Shown in pieces: positions 5,133-5,985 of a stretch of DNA of 5,985 nucleotides. The DNA is taken from positions 1 to 5,985 of the forward strand of contig JBBFLY010000114.1 in NCBI GenBank assembly GCA_037478855.1, given 5' to 3'. The notes under the pieces are model-generated. The model was not told where the DNA came from and made no database searches. It was given only the letters and a program-made list of their open reading frames with translations. Numbering within the stretch: the first letter of the stretch is position 1; every line of letters begins with the position of its first letter. This DNA is from Rhabdothermincola sp037478855 (GTDB lineage: Bacteria > Actinomycetota > Acidimicrobiia > Acidimicrobiales > Acidimicrobilacustridaceae). The translations under genes were made by a program, and so were the position numbers.

Positions 5133-5985
5133 TCAACGACCCTCGGCGCCCAGAACGCTGCGCATGGTGCGACCGACGATGCGCAGATCCAACCCCAGCG
5201 ACTGACGGCGCAGGTAGTAGAACTCGTACTGCAGCTTCTCGAGCGCGTCGTGCTCGTCACTGGCGTAGCCGTACTTCACCTGCGCCCAGCCGGTCAGCCC
5301 GGGCCGGACGAGATGACGCATGTCGTAGAACGGAAGCTTCGCCTTGAGCTCCTCCACGTAGTGGGGCTGCTCCGGTCGTGGCCCCACGACCGACAGGTCA
5401 CCCCGCAGGATGTTGAGCACCTGTGGGAGCTCGTCGAGATGGCTCGCCCGCAGGATCCGACCGAACGGTGTGATCCTCGGGTCGTCCTCGTGGGTCCACT
5501 CGCTCGACGCGGACCCGCCTGGCCGCATGGTCCGGAACTTCACGATCCGGAAGACCCTGCCGTTCTTGCCCACCCGATCCTGCTGGTAGAACAGGGGGCC
5601 CCGGTTCGCGAGGAGATCCCCGACCACGACGACGGGGAGCATGCAGACGAGCGCGATCAGGCCGAGGATCGCCAGCACGACGTCAACGACCCGCTTCAGG
5701 CGGGCGTACTGGGTTCGGTGGATCTCACCGATGTCGAACATCAGCGACACCCGCTCGAGCTCGCTCAGCGGGAGCATGCCCAGCCACTCCTCATAGAAGA
5801 GCGACAGCGTGCGCACCCGCAGGCCCGCCTGGTGGACCTCTGCCGCCTGAGCCACCACGCTTGGGGATGCCTGTGCCTCCCGATCCAGCACAAGGACGCT
5901 GGCACGGACCTGTCGCACCCGCTCGATCAGCGGGGCGCGCTCCGAGCCGTCGCTCTCGGCGGCCGCGACGGGCAGGACCTCGATG
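5133..5985 (-). CDS. polyprenyl-phosphate sugar-1-phosphate transferase (5' end off window)
   Basis: This enzyme starts a glycan by moving a sugar 1-phosphate from a nucleotide sugar onto undecaprenyl phosphate at the inner membrane. The frame stays open to the right edge, so the N-terminus is missing; 284 codons including the stop are visible. The first ~95 residues look like the end of a soluble alpha/beta domain (VRASVLVLD, then FYEEWLGMLPLSELE), as in large initiating transferases with an N-terminal nucleotide-binding-like domain. A membrane hairpin follows (LKRVVDVVLAILGLIAL onward, about 5700-5615). The catalytic domain has GPLFYQQDRVG, RIVKFRTM, HEDDPRITPFGRILR, the Asp-Glu pair of LDELPQ (codons 5435-5430), GDLSVVGPRPEQP and RPGLTGWAQV, all diagnostic. 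A GTG at 5918 is in frame but probably internal, since the frame upstream reads as ordinary protein. It ends 3 bases before the flippase. The sugar (glucose, galactose or another) cannot be read from these motifs. Confidence 0.95.
   Translation of the reverse strand, partial: IEVLPVAAAESDGSERAPLIERVRQVRASVLVLDREAQASPSVVAQAAEVHQAGLRVRTLSLFYEEWLGMLPLSELERVSLMFDIGEIHRTQYARLKRVVDVVLAILGLIALVCMLPVVVVGDLLANRGPLFYQQDRVGKNGRVFRIVKFRTMRPGGSASSEWTHEDDPRITPFGRILRASHLDELPQVLNILRGDLSVVGPRPEQPHYVEELKAKLPFYDMRHLVRPGLTGWAQVKYGYASDEHDALEKLQYEFYYLRRQSLGLDLRIVGRTMRSVLGAEGR
5140..5144 (-). promoter_or_regulatory. ribosome binding site for the flippase gene
   Basis: GAGGG on the minus strand lies 10 bases before the GTG at 5129 and straddles the end of the upstream gene, whose TGA is at 5135-5133. 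It supports the GTG start. Confidence 0.5.

Overview
The window comes from a high-G+C bacterium whose coding genes strongly favour G or C at third codon positions. The gene content and protein style suggest an actinomycete-type organism (Actinomycetota), but there is no rRNA or other marker here to fix the taxon, so this is inference.

Layout. The plus strand carries the last ~91 codons of a protein cut by the left edge (to 278), which resembles the C-terminal soluble end of a GT39/ArnT-type membrane glycosyltransferase. A 170-base non-coding leader follows (279-448), then nadA (449-1570), a complete quinolinate synthase for de novo NAD synthesis. From 1563 to the right edge everything is on the minus strand. 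In transcription order it reads: a polyprenyl-phosphate sugar-1-phosphate transferase (5985-5133, N-terminus off the window), a 12-helix Wzx/MOP-type flippase (5129-3885), an APH/choline-kinase-fold phosphotransferase (3888-3043), a class I SAM-dependent methyltransferase (3046-2309) and a family 2 glycosyltransferase (2312-1563).

How the genes work together. The minus-strand genes look like the distal end of an exopolysaccharide or surface-glycan operon. The first enzyme puts a sugar phosphate on undecaprenyl phosphate, the GT2 extends the lipid-linked glycan, and the flippase moves it across the membrane. The kinase and methyltransferase probably decorate or cap the glycan or one of its precursors. 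The flippase starts 3 nt after the upstream stop. The three later junctions are 4-base stop/start overlaps (ATGA, ATGA, GTGA), so translation is probably coupled throughout. No polymerase (Wzy) or further glycosyltransferase is visible; they would lie beyond 5985 or elsewhere.

The nadA and GT2 genes converge and overlap tail to tail by 8 bases, leaving no room for an intergenic terminator. No RNA genes, mobile elements, CRISPR arrays or clear repeats were seen. Nothing in the window is clearly a new class of system. The most interesting part is the coupled kinase plus methyltransferase pair inside a glycan export operon.
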